From Stigmatella aurantiaca (GTDB lineage: Bacteria; Myxococcota; Myxococcia; Myxococcales; Myxococcaceae): a stretch of DNA of 64,000 nt. A program made the position numbers and the translations under genes. The notes beneath the pieces were generated by a model. That model was not told the DNA's origin. It ran no database searches and saw only the letters and a list, made by a program, of their open reading frames with translations. The DNA lies in assembly GCF_900109545.1 (NCBI RefSeq), contig NZ_FOAP01000013.1:1-64000 (forward strand), in the 5' to 3' direction. How positions within the stretch are numbered: the first letter of the stretch is position 1; the number at the start of each line of letters is the position of its first letter. Below are positions 26,270-34,915 of this stretch, in pieces.

Positions 26270-26995
26270 GGTGCTGGCGGGGTCCCACCCGTAGAAGCGC
26301 TTCAGCTCCTCGTAGAGGTCCGGCGTCTTCTCGCGCATCTGGCGCGGCTTCTCGAAGAAGGACTCGGTGGCCACGGCGAAGAACTCCGCCTCGTTGACGC
26401 TGCCGTAGTCATCCATCACCTGGCGCTCGGCGCGCTGGCCCTGGCGCAGCTTCTGGAAGTGCCCGTCCATCACCGAGGCCCAGGCGCTGTAGTGCGAGTA
26501 GCGCCGCAGGTGGGGCGTGCCGTCGAAGGCACCGTCCTCCCGGTCCAGCACGTGGGCGAACTCGTGCGTGGCGGTGGCGTGGCCATCGTTCGGGTCTGCC
26601 AGGCCAGTAATCACCGACTGCCAGGAGAGGATGACGGTGCCCCAGTGCTTCGCCTCGCCGAGCACGGTGCCCGTGCGGTCGGGGATGCGGAAGGCATCGG
26701 GGTAGACGATGACCTCGCGCAGCCGGTCGTAATAGGAGAGATCCAGGTACAGCACCAGGCGGGCGGCGGTGGCGGAGACCACGGCGCGCACCTCGTCGGT
26801 GACGGTGAAGCCGCCCGCGCCGATGAACTCCTTCTCCCAGGCGAACACCTTGAGCAGGCCGAGCAGCCGCTCGCGGGGCTCGGGCGCCAGCTTCCGGAAG
26901 AAGGGGGCGCGCCGCTCCAGGTAGCCGAGCCACTCGGGGGGGAAGGGGCGGCGCAGCAGGCGGCGGCGCCGGAAGGAGCGGAACAGTCCGGACAT
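26261..26995 (-). CDS. MtfA-like zinc peptidase
   Basis: A 244-residue protein of the MtfA/M90 peptidase family. The zinc site HEFAH (within TATHEFAHVLDREDG, residues ~140-155) is followed at the proper distance by Glu-rich VNEAEFFAVATESFFEKP, which supplies the third ligand. MtfA in E. coli is a cytosolic peptidase linked to Mlc and glucose-transport control; here the physiological substrate is unknown. The N-terminus is basic (FRSFRRRRLLRRPFPPEW) with no signal peptide. Upstream lies the sensor kinase gene on the same strand, 57 bases away. Confidence 0.85.
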   Translation of the reverse strand: MSGLFRSFRRRRLLRRPFPPEWLGYLERRAPFFRKLAPEPRERLLGLLKVFAWEKEFIGAGGFTVTDEVRAVVSATAARLVLYLDLSYYDRLREVIVYPDAFRIPDRTGTVLGEAKHWGTVILSWQSVITGLADPNDGHATATHEFAHVLDREDGAFDGTPHLRRYSHYSAWASVMDGHFQKLRQGQRAERQVMDDYGSVNEAEFFAVATESFFEKPRQMREKTPDLYEELKRFYGWDPASTPP

Positions 26996-27052
26996 GGGGC
27001 TCGCGGGAAGGAGGCGTGTCGGACCGGATGATAGAGGAAGCCCGCGGCCTGG

Positions 27053-29512
27053 CTAGAGCGGGAAGTCCGGGGGCGCCGGGAGGGCGTGCCGGGGCAGGCG
27101 CACGGTGAAGAGGGTCCCCTGTCCCTCCCGGGAGGCCACCGAGACGGTGCCCCCGTGGGCCTGGGCGATTTGCTGGACGATGAAGAGGCCCAGCCCCAGG
27201 CCCGAGGTCGGGTGGGCATCCCCCGCCACGGCCCTTCGGAAGGGCTCGAAGATGTTGGGCAGCAGGGCCGCGGGGATGGGGGGCCCGTCGTTGTGGATGT
27301 CGAGCTGGAGCGTGTCCCCCTGGTCGGTGAGGGTGAGCGCCACCGGGGCGTGGGCGGGGCTGTAGTCGAGCGCGTTCTTGCCCAGGTTGTCCAGCAGCTG
27401 CGTGAGCCGGTCCGGGTCCCACGTCCCCTGGAAGTCCCCGTCCGCCCGCAGCCGCAGCTCCCGGCCCGGGTGGCTGATCTCCAGCTCCTCGATGACCTGG
27501 CGGCACAGGTGGCGCAGGTGGCTGGCCCGCGGGTGGACGGGAATGCCGCCGCCCAGCCTGCCGCGGGTGAAGTCGAGCAGCTCGCCAATCATGCGCACCA
27601 TGCGCTCGCCGCTGGTCACGATGCGCCGGGCCACCTTGGTGTGGTTGGCATGCACGCCGTCGGCGCGCAGCAGCGCATTGGCGGACAGGAGGATGGCGTT
27701 GAGCGGGTTGCGCAAGTCGTGGGAGACGACGCCCATGAAGCGCTCGCGGAACTCCGCCGTCTTGCGCAGCTGCTCCTCCTGCTGCTTGCGCTCGGTGATG
27801 TTGATGACGACGCAGCCGATGCCGAGTATCTCCCCGGCCCCGGTGCGCACCGGGAAGTAGTCCACCACCCAGTGGTGCAGGGGGCCCAAGGGGGTGCCCG
27901 CATCCGGGCCGCTGAACTCGTAGCCGCGCAGCGCCTCGCCCGTCTCCAGCACCCGCCGCAGCAGGGGCTCGAAGCGGGGCGCGTACCCGGGGATGACCTC
28001 GGCCACGGTCTTGCCCAGGTGCTCCTCCACGGAATGGCCATTGGAGCGGGCCAGGGACGCGTTGACCCGCACGTAGCGCAGCTCCCGGTCCAGGAACGCC
28101 ATGCCCATGGGGGCCGCCGCGAGCATCAGGTCCAGGAGCGCCAGCGTCTCGGTGCGCTCGCGCTCCCGGTGCAGCCGCTCCGTCTCGTCGCGGGCGGTGA
28201 GCACCGCGCCGGCCAGCGCGCCGTCCGGCCGGCGCAAGGGGGACGCGGTGCCGCTGAAGGTGCGAATCACCCCATCCTTCCGCCGCGCCTTCCACCGGGC
28301 ATCGGTGACGGCCTCGCCCTCGAGGGCGCGGCGGATGAAGAACTCGCCCTGCTTCAGGGGCTGCTCGTCCTCCGTGAGCTGGCCGCCCACCTCCTGCCAC
28401 GCGGAGGGGCCCACCTGCTTCAGCCCGCAGCACTCCTGGCGCTTGGCCTCGGCGTTGACGATGCGCACCACGCCCTGCGCATCCGCCATGATGATGGCCT
28501 CGCCGCTCTGCTCGATGATGAGGTTGAGCAGCTGCTTCTGCGCCTCGGCCTCGGCCCGGGCCTCCTGCTCTCTGTCGGCGAGCCACGCCTGGACGAGCAG
28601 GCCCGTGGCGCGGCTCACCATGGCGCGGAAGAGCAGCTTGTCCTCGTTGGAGAACTCGAAGGCGGTGCGGCTGCCCATGTGGGCCACGCCGATGACCTCG
28701 CCGCCGTACATCAGCGGCACCCCGTAGAGCGCGCGCGTGCCCAGGGTGCGCAGGGCCCCGCTCTTCACCAGCGGATCCGTGGCTGCCGAGCGCACCTCCA
28801 GGGGCCGCTGCTGGGCGGCGATGCGGCCGGCGAAGCCCTCGCCCACCTTCATGCTGAAACCCTGGGCCAGCGCTTCGCCCAGGCCCACCGAGGCGCGGAC
28901 GCGCAGGGTGTCATCCTCCCGCAGGAGCAGGGTGACGCTGTCCACCGCCTCGGTGGTCTCCAGCATGACGCGCAGCAGCTTGGGCAGGAAGGTGTCCAGG
29001 TTCTCGGTGCCGAGCGCGGCCTCGGAGATGCGGTCGAGCGCCACCAGCGTCCGCTCGCGCGCCTGGGCATACCGGGAGACGGCGGCGGCCACGGCCTCGT
29101 CGAACGTCCGGTTGAAGGACACCATCTCGCGCATCGCCAGCGCCATGGACTCCGCGCCGCCCGACTTCACGTAGTCGCTGTAGAAGTGGAGGATGCAGGC
29201 CCGGAGCTGGGCGTACTCCTCGGCGACCTCGTCCAGGTCGTAGCCCGAGTCCAGCCGCTCCAGCGCGTGGAGCTCCGGCATGTCGTCGAGCGAGGCGTTG
29301 CCGCCCGTGTGCACGGTCTCCACGACGTTGGCGATCCGCTCCAGCAGCTCCGGCAGGTGGTCCAGCAGCCGGGGCCGCGACAGCCCCTGGGCGTGGGGAA
29401 GCTGGCGGACCGACTGCTCCCAGTCCTTGAGGATGTGAGAGCGCTGGGTCCGGATGAACGCTCCCAGGGGCAACTGCGCGGGGGGCGCGTGGGAAGTCTC
29501 GTTTTTATCCAT
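27053..29512 (-). CDS. Multi-sensor histidine kinase (RsbRD-N/GAF/PAS/PAS/HisKA/HATPase)
   Basis: An 819-residue cytoplasmic kinase. From the N-terminus: an all-helical RsbRD-N/RsbU-N-like sensory domain (~15-150; FIRTQRSHILKDWEQSV, DEVAEEYAQLRACILHFY); GAF (~165-315); PAS (~330-450; LLNLIIEQSGEAIIMADAQG); PAS (~455-580; MLAAAPMGMAFLDRELRYVR); HisKA with phospho-acceptor His in GVVSHDLRNPLNA (~590); HATPase (~690-810; LLDNLGKNALDYS, SGLGLGLFIVQQI). There is no receiver, so it must signal to a separate regulator that is not adjacent. Start set at the ATG at 29512; frames upstream overlap the promoter region of the divergent gene. Confidence 0.88.
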   Translation of the reverse strand: MDKNETSHAPPAQLPLGAFIRTQRSHILKDWEQSVRQLPHAQGLSRPRLLDHLPELLERIANVVETVHTGGNASLDDMPELHALERLDSGYDLDEVAEEYAQLRACILHFYSDYVKSGGAESMALAMREMVSFNRTFDEAVAAAVSRYAQARERTLVALDRISEAALGTENLDTFLPKLLRVMLETTEAVDSVTLLLREDDTLRVRASVGLGEALAQGFSMKVGEGFAGRIAAQQRPLEVRSAATDPLVKSGALRTLGTRALYGVPLMYGGEVIGVAHMGSRTAFEFSNEDKLLFRAMVSRATGLLVQAWLADREQEARAEAEAQKQLLNLIIEQSGEAIIMADAQGVVRIVNAEAKRQECCGLKQVGPSAWQEVGGQLTEDEQPLKQGEFFIRRALEGEAVTDARWKARRKDGVIRTFSGTASPLRRPDGALAGAVLTARDETERLHRERERTETLALLDLMLAAAPMGMAFLDRELRYVRVNASLARSNGHSVEEHLGKTVAEVIPGYAPRFEPLLRRVLETGEALRGYEFSGPDAGTPLGPLHHWVVDYFPVRTGAGEILGIGCVVINITERKQQEEQLRKTAEFRERFMGVVSHDLRNPLNAILLSANALLRADGVHANHTKVARRIVTSGERMVRMIGELLDFTRGRLGGGIPVHPRASHLRHLCRQVIEELEISHPGRELRLRADGDFQGTWDPDRLTQLLDNLGKNALDYSPAHAPVALTLTDQGDTLQLDIHNDGPPIPAALLPNIFEPFRRAVAGDAHPTSGLGLGLFIVQQIAQAHGGTVSVASREGQGTLFTVRLPRHALPAPPDFPL

Positions 29513-29651
29513 GGACAGGCGTGTGAACACGCACCCCAGGCCCATTTGGCAACCGCTTGGGGCTCCGGGCTTCAAAAGGGCCCCGTCTGGCTGGAGGGCC
29601 TCCAGGGGAGGGGGGCTTGACTCGGCAGACTGCTTCACGGAAGGGAACAGG

Positions 29652-31253
29652 ATGCGCTCCTTGCTCATCCCGACCGTTCTTCTCGGAGGCGCGCTTGCCG
29701 CGCGCCCCGCCCTCGCCGAGCTGCCGGACTACACCTTGCAGATTCAGGCGCGGATCAACCTGGCAGGCAATCCGTCCGGGGCCTACAACCTGGAGCCGGG
29801 CAACCTGCTGCCCGGCAGCTACCACGTTCCGCTCACGCTGGACCGTCAACTGGCATTCCGGCTGTCCATCACCCCCGAGGGGCGCCGCGCCCTGTGGTGG
29901 GGCCAGAACGGCGTGGGCTCCCGCATCTACCTGCTGCCGGAGCTGGGCGAGGACACGCTGTCGAGCGACCCGGGCCTCAACGCGAAGGGCGACCTTGCCT
30001 TCGCGGTGACCTACTCCTCCAGCAACGGCATCTACCTGCTCAACGCGTCGGATCCAAGCCGGGTGACCCTCGTCCGGGATCCGATCGGGGCGAACAGCTG
30101 GGACGCGTTGGATCTCAACGAGGCGGGGCAACTGGGCTTCCGCGTCAGCTTCTCGGGGGTGGGCCGCGCCTACGTGCGCTTGAACCCCGTGGTGGGGGGA
30201 GGCTTCACCACGGAGTACCTCGCCAAGGAGCAGGGCGTGGATCCGGCGAGCCCCTTCTTCTACCTCTACTCTCCCGGCTTCAATGACCAGGGACAGGTGG
30301 CGGGGGTGGCGGACCGGCTGTCCGCGGGCTCCGGGGTCCAGGAGCTTCGGGTGTGGACCTCCGAGGCGAACTCCCAGCGCATCGCCGCGTCGGTGGCCGT
30401 GGATCCGGCCTCGCCCGTCTACCGCTTCGCCTCGGTGCAGCCGGCCCTGTCCAACACGGGCAAGGTGGCCTTCCTGGGCACATACCGGGACCCCGAGGGG
30501 CGCAACTTCACCACGCTGTGGCTGTGGGATGGCACCGCCCTGAAGGTGCTGGCCCAGAACGGGAAGGATGGCATCAAGGAGGTGGAGTTCTTCCCTCCCG
30601 ACATCAATGACCAGGGGCTGGTGGTCTTCCGGGCCTTCGACAGCGCGGGGATGCGCGCGGTGTGGGTGAGCGACGGCGAGGCGAAGAAGCGCGTGGTGTC
30701 CGAGCACGACATCATCCCCTCGGACCTCGGGGAGGCCCGCGTGGACCAGGAGACGGCCACCTCGCCGGTGTTCGGCGGCTCGCCCAAGCTCAACGCCCGG
30801 GGGGATGTCACGTTTGTCGCGGGACTGGCCCCGCCGGACAACAACCAGGAGGAGTGGGGCTCTGGCATCTATGTCGCGCAGTCCTCGCTGCCTCCGCCGG
30901 GCTCGCCGGACGGTGGCACGGACGGCGGCACGGACGCGGATGGCGGCCCGGCCCCGGATGGCGGCCCGGACGCGGATGGCGGCCCCGGCCCGGACGGCGG
31001 CACGGACCTGGATGGCGGAGAGGAGGGCGATGATGGGGGGCCCTCCGAGCCGCCGGATGCGGGCACGGATGGGGGCTCGGTTCCCACGCCGGACGCAGGC
31101 AACGGCGAAGGGGATCTGCCGGAGTCCGAACTGGCGACGGGCGGCTGTGGGTGCCAATCCGGCTCGGCGGCGTCGCTCGGGCTTTGGATGGTATTGGGAA
31201 TGACGCACCTGCTCGGAGTGCGCCGCCGCCGCTCACGGCCCGTGCGTCCCTAG
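29652..31253 (+). CDS. Surface protein with MYXO-CTERM anchor
   Basis: A 533-residue exported protein. Signal peptide MRSLLIPTVLLGGALAARPALA; the ATG at 29652 follows GGAACAGG. Residues ~25-410 form a repetitive beta structure of the type found in choice-of-anchor/DUF7453-like secreted proteins (ITPEGRRALWWGQNG, LNEAGQLGFRVSF, LNARGDVTFVAGL). A Gly/Asp/Pro-rich linker of DGG repeats (~420-500) leads to the MYXO-CTERM tail: GGCGCQSG, a hydrophobic helix and RRRRSRP. In myxobacteria this tail is cut at the Cys region and leads to cell-surface anchoring. Ligand unknown. Confidence 0.82.
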   Translation: MRSLLIPTVLLGGALAARPALAELPDYTLQIQARINLAGNPSGAYNLEPGNLLPGSYHVPLTLDRQLAFRLSITPEGRRALWWGQNGVGSRIYLLPELGEDTLSSDPGLNAKGDLAFAVTYSSSNGIYLLNASDPSRVTLVRDPIGANSWDALDLNEAGQLGFRVSFSGVGRAYVRLNPVVGGGFTTEYLAKEQGVDPASPFFYLYSPGFNDQGQVAGVADRLSAGSGVQELRVWTSEANSQRIAASVAVDPASPVYRFASVQPALSNTGKVAFLGTYRDPEGRNFTTLWLWDGTALKVLAQNGKDGIKEVEFFPPDINDQGLVVFRAFDSAGMRAVWVSDGEAKKRVVSEHDIIPSDLGEARVDQETATSPVFGGSPKLNARGDVTFVAGLAPPDNNQEEWGSGIYVAQSSLPPPGSPDGGTDGGTDADGGPAPDGGPDADGGPGPDGGTDLDGGEEGDDGGPSEPPDAGTDGGSVPTPDAGNGEGDLPESELATGGCGCQSGSAASLGLWMVLGMTHLLGVRRRRSRPVRP

Positions 31254-31317
31254 ACAGTGTGAAGCCAGACATGGGATGGAGGGAGGCGACACCTTCCTCC
31301 ATGGAGCGTCGAGACGG

Positions 31318-33009
31318 ATGGCCCGTACCCATTTGATGAGCCTGGTCCTGAATGCATTGCGTACTGCCCGGAGGGCGAACGCCGCCGGGGTGCCGGTGGC
31401 CGAGTACGCTGCGATGCAGCATGAGCGCTCCCGATTCAACCGCCGCTCTTTCCTGCACCTCTCCGCGGGGGCGGCCGGGGCCGCCACGCTCGCGGCCTGT
31501 GGCGAGGATGGCAATCCCTCTCCGCAAGACGTGGTCATCGTCGGCGGCGGGACGGCGGGCCTGCACTGCGCGTACCGGCTGAAGCGGCTGGGCGTCGAGG
31601 CCCAGGTGTACGAGGCCTCGAAGCGCGTGGGCGGCCGCATGTTCACCGCGCGCGATGTGTTCCCGGAGGGGCAGACCTGCGAGCTGGGCGGCGAGCTCAT
31701 CGACACGGGCCACGTCACGCTGCACGACCTGTCCGAGGAGCTGGACATCGAGCTGGTGGACTTCGCGCAGGAGGACCCGGCGCTGTCCCGGCTGGTGGCC
31801 CAGTTCGATGGGAACCAGCTCACCGACGCGCAGATCCTCGAGGGGTTCGCGCCCATCGCGGAGCGCATCGACGCGGCCCTGACGGTGCTGGAGGATCCGG
31901 AGGAGTACATCACCTACCGGACGCCCAACGGGGCGCAGGGGCTGGACCAGCTCTCGCTGCGGGCATGGATGGATGCGGAGGGCATTCCCGCGTCGGATCC
32001 GGTGCGCAAGCTCATCGAGCTGGCCTACGTGGGCGAGTTCGGCATGGAGACGGATGTCTGCAACAGCCTGAACCTGCTGACGTTCATCTCCACGGACACC
32101 ACGCGCTTCGAGCTGTTCGGAGAGTCGGACGAGCGCTACCGCGCGAAGGAGGGCAATGATCTCTTCCCGCGGCGGCTGGCGGAGCGGCTGGCGCCGGGGC
32201 AGATCCACCTGGAGCACCGGCTGCGTGCGCTGAAGACGCTCTCGGATGGGCGCTACCAGCTGACGTTCGACGGCGCGGGGGGCACGCGGGAGGTGAAGGC
32301 GGACCACGTGGTGCTGGCCCTGCCCTTCACGGTGCTGCGGGACGTGGACCTGCAGGTGGCGATGCCGGCGGTGAAGCGCAAGGCCATCCAGGAGCTGGGC
32401 TATGGCACCAACGCGAAGCTGATGGTGGGCTTCTCCGCGCGGCCGTGGCGGGACACGTACCAGTCCGATGGCAGCACGTACACGGACGTGGGCTACATGC
32501 AGACGTGGGAGACGAGCCGGCAGCAGCCGGGGAGCTCGGGCATCATCACCAACTTCACGGGAGGCCAGAAAGGAATCGACGTGGGGGCGGGGACGCCGCA
32601 GGAGCAGGCTGCGGCCTTCCTGGCGGGGTTCAATGAGGTGTTCCCGGGCGTGAGGGAGTCGGCCAACGGGGCGGTGGCGCGGATGCACTGGCCGAGCTAC
32701 GAGTTCATGCGGGGCAGTTACTCGGCTTACAAGGTCGGCCAGTTCACGACGATCTCAGGCGCGGAGATCGAACGGGTGGGCAACCTGCACTTCTGCGGCG
32801 AGCACACCAGCCTGGATGCGCAGGGCTTCATGGAGGGGGCGGCCCTCACCGGCGCGATGGCGGCGGCGGAAGTGGCGGGGGACCTGGGGCTCCACGTGGA
32901 GGAGGCGATGGGGCCGGGGGCCCGCATCATGTCGCGGGCGCAGGCGGCGCGGGTACACGGGCGCTGGCTGGACGCGGCCCGCCGCGCCGCGAAGCGCCGC
33001 GCGGGCTGA
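31318..33009 (+). CDS. Tat-exported FAD-dependent amine oxidase
   Basis: A 563-residue flavoprotein. The N-terminus carries a twin-arginine signal (NRRSFLHLSAGAAGAATLAAC) that ends in a lipobox-like Cys. The FAD-binding motif VVIVGGGTAGLHCAYRLKRL and the second dinucleotide motif KRVGGRMFTARD are followed by the flavin-containing amine oxidase fold, closing with LHFCGEHTSLDAQGFMEGA, the classic C-terminal FAD contact. It probably oxidises an amine or amino acid in the periplasm, releasing H2O2. Substrate unknown. The ATG at 31336 is an alternative start; both leave the Tat motif intact. Confidence 0.85.
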   Translation: MARTHLMSLVLNALRTARRANAAGVPVAEYAAMQHERSRFNRRSFLHLSAGAAGAATLAACGEDGNPSPQDVVIVGGGTAGLHCAYRLKRLGVEAQVYEASKRVGGRMFTARDVFPEGQTCELGGELIDTGHVTLHDLSEELDIELVDFAQEDPALSRLVAQFDGNQLTDAQILEGFAPIAERIDAALTVLEDPEEYITYRTPNGAQGLDQLSLRAWMDAEGIPASDPVRKLIELAYVGEFGMETDVCNSLNLLTFISTDTTRFELFGESDERYRAKEGNDLFPRRLAERLAPGQIHLEHRLRALKTLSDGRYQLTFDGAGGTREVKADHVVLALPFTVLRDVDLQVAMPAVKRKAIQELGYGTNAKLMVGFSARPWRDTYQSDGSTYTDVGYMQTWETSRQQPGSSGIITNFTGGQKGIDVGAGTPQEQAAAFLAGFNEVFPGVRESANGAVARMHWPSYEFMRGSYSAYKVGQFTTISGAEIERVGNLHFCGEHTSLDAQGFMEGAALTGAMAAAEVAGDLGLHVEEAMGPGARIMSRAQAARVHGRWLDAARRAAKRRAG

Positions 33010-33029
33010 GCCTTCCTTATAAGGATCCG

Positions 33030-33056
33030 GAGGGCCGTGCGGTCCGCGCGGCCCTC
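33030..33056. terminator. Hairpin between convergent amine oxidase and immunity-like gene
   Basis: GAGGGCCG (33030-33037) pairs with CGGCCCTC (33049-33056), extended by GCG/CGC after a mismatch. Placed 21 bases after the oxidase stop. No T-tract. Confidence 0.55.
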
Positions 33057-33131
33057 TGGTGCTTCATAGAGAAATGGGTACCGTGGGCTTGCCCCGATTG
33101 GGTGGGGCAGGCTCAGGGCGTGCAGCATCAC

Positions 33132-33890
33132 TCAGGCAGGAGTCACACGCCCGCCAATCTCCGGGAAACGTTCATACGCGCGCACGAGCGCCTCTAGGTG
33201 CGCGGGGATGTCGAGATCGAGCGGCGTCTCTGTGAGCCGAACGACCCACCCGCCTGTCGCAGTGCGCCGCGCCTGAGAGAGCAAGTCCGCATCGCGGGCA
33301 GGGTCTGGGAACCCGATGCCTTGTGCGGCGGCGGCCGACCAGTAGTTCAGCCACCCCAGGCAATGCGGAATCGCAGGCGAGCGGAACTTATCTGGGAAAC
33401 CGAGCGCTGGTAGCCCCCGTGGTGGAACCCCCGGCTTACGCACCGGATCTCTCGTCTGCCTCGCAATCTCTACGGCCGCGCTGTGCGGCGTCGCATGCCC
33501 CCAGAGCGCGCGTGCGCCTTCCGCCACGCCTTCCAGCACATCCGCCGCCGCCGCGATGCTGGCCACATCCAGCGGCAGCTCTGCGTGGACTTCAAATTGG
33601 GGCTGGCCGCCTGCGCTTTGGCGCGCAGGTCTTCCCCACCCTGTCACCGTCACGGGGTAACTCTCGTCGCCGTTGCACAGCAGCGGGAGCTTCCCGCGCG
33701 CGCTCGCCTCCGCGAGCCACCTATCGCGTTGTGGCAACGCGATGGGCCGCCCTGCCTGTGATAGCTCCCACTCCAAGCGCACCCTGGGGAGCGCCCGTTC
33801 GATTCCGTGGACGACAGCGAGCGGGCGGCTGTCATCACCCATGAACGCTGGCGCGTAGACGATGAGGATGAGGGAATTGTGAGTGGTCAT
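33132..33890 (-). CDS. DUF5953 protein, putative immunity to the adjacent lipoprotein toxin
   Basis: A 252-residue cytosolic protein of the DUF5953 family, which I know mainly from myxobacteria. Key stretches: LILIVYAPAFMGDDSRPLAV, LLCNGDESYPVTV, CLGWLNYWSAAAAQGIGFPD and GGWVVRLTETPLDLD. It has no signal peptide. The ATG at 33890 overlaps the stop of the toxin-like lipoprotein by four bases, and the order toxin then partner is that of sitA-sitI and other polymorphic toxin/immunity pairs. An immunity role is inferred from this arrangement. The DNA is less GC-rich than its neighbours. Confidence 0.75.
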   Translation of the reverse strand: MTTHNSLILIVYAPAFMGDDSRPLAVVHGIERALPRVRLEWELSQAGRPIALPQRDRWLAEASARGKLPLLCNGDESYPVTVTGWGRPARQSAGGQPQFEVHAELPLDVASIAAAADVLEGVAEGARALWGHATPHSAAVEIARQTRDPVRKPGVPPRGLPALGFPDKFRSPAIPHCLGWLNYWSAAAAQGIGFPDPARDADLLSQARRTATGGWVVRLTETPLDLDIPAHLEALVRAYERFPEIGGRVTPA

Positions 33891-34606
33891 CGTTTGCATC
33901 CCGTGACGACGATATTGAGGAGGCGATCCTCCACCTCCAGCGCGGCTTTGTGCTCTTCGGTGCTCACCCCAACGACGAAGCCATAGCCACATGCTTCCGC
34001 CTTGTCTCGCTCTTCCTGCAACAACGGCACTTGCTCCAGGATCGTCTGCCGCCGGATGAAGGCGTTGTACGTGTCAAATCGATGGGTCTTGATCTCCCAC
34101 AGCACACGCACGCCGACTTGCAGCGCATCAAAGCGCTTGCCGTCAACGAGTACGTCATTGCCGGGGTAGCGGTTCGGCGGGAACTTATCGGCGCACTCGT
34201 TATGCGAGGGATCTTCGCCCGCATGTGGCACCGGGATGGGCTCGCACTCTGGGCGGCGGCGCTCCGTCGTCACCGGGGCGGGCGGAGCCCTCCTGTTCGC
34301 GCTGGACCGCTCTGGCGTGGGATCCGCCTCCGGTTCCTGCTCGGCCCGAGGAGCGTCTCCGGCCCAAAGGCCCGGCTCCCGGGTGGGCGGCAACACGCGC
34401 TTGTGCGGGCTGCGCGGCAGGGGCTGGGGGCGAACCTGCCCTGGCTGCCCGCGGGAGGGGAGGCCCGTGCCGGGCACAGTGGGTGGGCGCACAGGCGCCC
34501 AAGCGTAGGTCTCAGGCGCCTCTTGAGAGGTGGCGCACCCAGCGACGACTACGGCAAAGGCAACGGCAACGGCTTGGCGGAGTGCGCTGCAAGTTTGGAA
34601 GTTCAT
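33887..34606 (-). CDS. Lipoprotein with C-terminal PD-(D/E)XK-like domain (DUF6310), putative SitA-like toxin
   Basis: A 239-residue lipoprotein: MNFQTCSALR then a hydrophobic core and lipobox VAGC (Cys 24). Residues ~28-115 are a Pro/Arg-rich linker. The C-terminal domain (~118-239, DUF6310) contains the pattern of a PD-(D/E)XK nuclease core: YPGNDVLVDGKRFDAL followed by VLWEIKTHRFD, placing Asp155/Asp160 and Glu171-x-Lys173 in register. Lipoprotein leader, variable linker and nuclease-like tail followed by a coupled small gene are the features of SitA toxins that myxobacteria exchange through TraA/B outer-membrane fusion. Start chosen for its AAAGGACG site; toxicity is untested. Confidence 0.72.
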   Translation of the reverse strand: MNFQTCSALRQAVAVAFAVVVAGCATSQEAPETYAWAPVRPPTVPGTGLPSRGQPGQVRPQPLPRSPHKRVLPPTREPGLWAGDAPRAEQEPEADPTPERSSANRRAPPAPVTTERRRPECEPIPVPHAGEDPSHNECADKFPPNRYPGNDVLVDGKRFDALQVGVRVLWEIKTHRFDTYNAFIRRQTILEQVPLLQEERDKAEACGYGFVVGVSTEEHKAALEVEDRLLNIVVTGCKR

Positions 34607-34915
34607 TCCACGTCCTTTCAGCAAGGAGGGGGGGCGGGGAGGGTCAAGGCTGGGCCAGTTCCCTTCGGGAGTCTGCCAGCATGCTCGGACAGCTTGAGCC
34701 GGGGGCGCGTCCGATAGCGCCCGCTCGGGCCGGGGCGGGGCGCCACCTCGAAGCGCGCCAGGGCTGCAGCCATCGGCGATAGCGGAGTTCCGTCGGCGGC
34801 ACCTGAGGGAGTTGTCGGGGCTGTTCGTGCAGGTGCTGGCGCTGTGTCAAAAGGCGGGGCTGGTGAAGCTGGGGCATGTGGCGCTGGTCGGTCAGAATTT
34901 TGGGTAAGACCGAAT
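34607..34915. other. Gene-poor gap in the island, partly transposase remnant
   Basis: A 309-base gap between the lipoprotein toxin gene and the broken HipA-like gene. Its right part is the transposase remnant at 34779..34907; the left part (34607-34770) contains no feature I can support beyond the presumed promoter of the toxin operon. Confidence 0.5.
34779..34907 (+). pseudogene. IS1182-like transposase remnant
   Basis: A 42-codon open stretch reads IAEFRRRHLRELSGLFVQVL then CQKAGLVKLGHVALVG and stops at 34905. This corresponds to an internal piece of IS1182-family (IS5-group) transposases, which run DFRRRHL...LF.QVL.LC..AGLVKLG.VALDGTK. The match ends where the catalytic DGTK motif should begin. 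No start codon, no flanking inverted repeats seen, so only a relic remains. It marks past transposition next to the broken HipA-like gene. Confidence 0.6.

Noticed and set aside
29546-29562. Sigma-54-like promoter TTGGCAACCGCTTGG before the MYXO-CTERM gene
   Set aside because: The -12 element reads TTGG, not TTGC, and no enhancer-binding activator gene is adjacent.
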